64,000 nucleotides of DNA from Pachyseris speciosa (lineage: Eukaryota; Cnidaria; Anthozoa; Scleractinia; Pachyseridae), in assembly GCA_016490735.1 (NCBI GenBank), contig JAEMWC010000013.1, positions 1-64,000 on the forward strand. The letters are read 5' to 3'. Under the pieces are notes generated by a model. That model saw nothing but the letters and a program-made list of their open reading frames with translations, ran no database searches and was not told the origin of the DNA. Shown here in pieces: positions 63,680 through 64,000 of this stretch; the stretch's first letter is position 1, and each line of letters begins with the position of its first letter. The translations under genes and the position numbers were made by a program.

Positions 63680-64000
63680 TTACATTGATCTGAGGATCAG
63701 TTTTCCATCAGTCTTTCTCATTTCAACTTCCTGTTCATAGAGGACTAATGCGTAACATGAATAATCGGCGTTGGTCCCGTCACTTAAATTGTATTTGAAA
63801 GTTAATTTTGTCATTCCATCTTTTATATCCTGTTTTTGTTTTGTAAGATCAAAGTAAATGAAAGGGAATATGGAACCGAAGTTACCCTTGTTAAGGAGAG
63901 TGGAATCGCTAAACTCATTAATTGCTTCAACGTACTTCAAAACATCTCTGAATACCCTTGATGGTTCAGTTGATGGCTTATAATGAACCTCTAGATAATC
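63680..64000 (-). CDS. Major capsid protein, C-terminal part (runs off window)
   Basis: The frame is open from the window edge to the stop at 63680-63682. It encodes VHYKPSTEPSRVFRDVLKYVEAINEFSDSTLLN, FPFIYFDLTKQKQDIKDGMTKL, ALVLYEQEVEMRKTDG and LRSM, close to the element 1 MCP C-terminus but without its frameshift. Confidence 0.9.
   Translation of the reverse strand, partial: DYLEVHYKPSTEPSRVFRDVLKYVEAINEFSDSTLLNKGNFGSIFPFIYFDLTKQKQDIKDGMTKLTFKYNLSDGTNADYSCYALVLYEQEVEMRKTDGKLILRSM

Larger units (their letters stand above)
55365..64000 (+). mobile_element. Polinton/Maverick-like element 2 (right part outside window)
   Basis: Starts AGTAGTATAGTAG at 55365 within the P450-D intron. Contains pPolB (+), BRO-N nuclease, integrase, PLA2, CxCxxC mini-protein, core protein, small LSxxQK protein and MCP (all -). 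Compared with element 1 the polymerase is inverted relative to the other genes, a BRO-N gene replaces the C2H2 gene, and protease, the 8341-8592 ORF as a separate gene and the Cys-rich coiled-coil gene are absent. Multiple stops and frameshifts: non-autonomous relic. Confidence 0.93.

Overview
The window looks like nuclear DNA of a cnidarian, probably an anthozoan (inference). Three things suggest this. There are intron-rich cytochrome P450 exons of mitochondrial-clan type. The dispersed repeats include 3' fragments of several LINE types, a BEL/Pao gag fragment, a tRNA-derived SINE, a Penelope-like fragment and many MITE/foldback elements. Two large Polinton/Maverick (adintovirus-like) elements flank the locus. 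No cellular gene other than P450 was recognised.

Region 1 (1-16318) is the right-hand 16 kb of a Polinton-like element whose left end lies outside the window. From left to right it carries: a leftward spike gene (collagen-like stalk, fibre-like repeats, head); a small NG-rich ORF and a leftward packaging ATPase; then rightward a coiled-coil protein, a small ORF, minor capsid (penton-like), a small basic AT-hook protein, major capsid, a pVI/pX-like core protein, adenain-like protease, small proteins, a CxCxxC mini-protein, a phospholipase A2 (PLA2) domain, a DDE integrase with C-terminal chromodomain, an AT-hook/C2H2 protein, and a protein-primed family B DNA polymerase with an embedded endonuclease VII-like domain. 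Several frames are broken, mostly at homopolymers. The element ends in a 73-bp terminal palindrome.

Region 2 (16319-55364) is host DNA. It contains the 3' halves of two nearly identical P450 genes in inverted orientation (A, + strand, 16462-19887; D, - strand, 51321-54527), most of a third P450 pseudogene lacking its haem exons (B, - strand, 27812-43546) and two exons of a more diverged one (C, + strand, about 23780-24800). The introns are filled with microsatellites, MITEs, foldbacks and retroelement debris.

Region 3 (55365-64000) is the left part of a second, more decayed Polinton-like element. It starts with a 48-bp palindrome. Its polymerase gene runs rightward while the rest (BRO-N/VRR-NUC-like nuclease, integrase, PLA2, CxCxxC mini-protein, core protein, a small virion-type protein, major capsid) runs leftward. 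The protease is missing between the core and PLA2 genes.

The most interesting signal concerns expression of the PLA2-integrase module. In both elements the CxCxxC mini-ORF ends in an in-phase X_XXY_YYZ slippery heptamer (G_GGA_AAC or T_TTA_AAC), followed directly by UAA, a 6-nt spacer and an identical 7-bp stem-loop. The PLA2 frame opens in -1. PLA2 in turn overlaps the integrase at an in-phase A_AAA_AAC, and the integrase has no usable AUG before its conserved N-terminus. This suggests two successive -1 ribosomal frameshifts, a gag-pro-pol-like scheme in a DNA transposon/virus. A second shared signal is a TCTAA...tatATG promoter motif before most virion genes, which recalls the TCTA late promoter of Mavirus/CroV as I remember it. 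The polymerase gene has a different, TATA-like upstream sequence.
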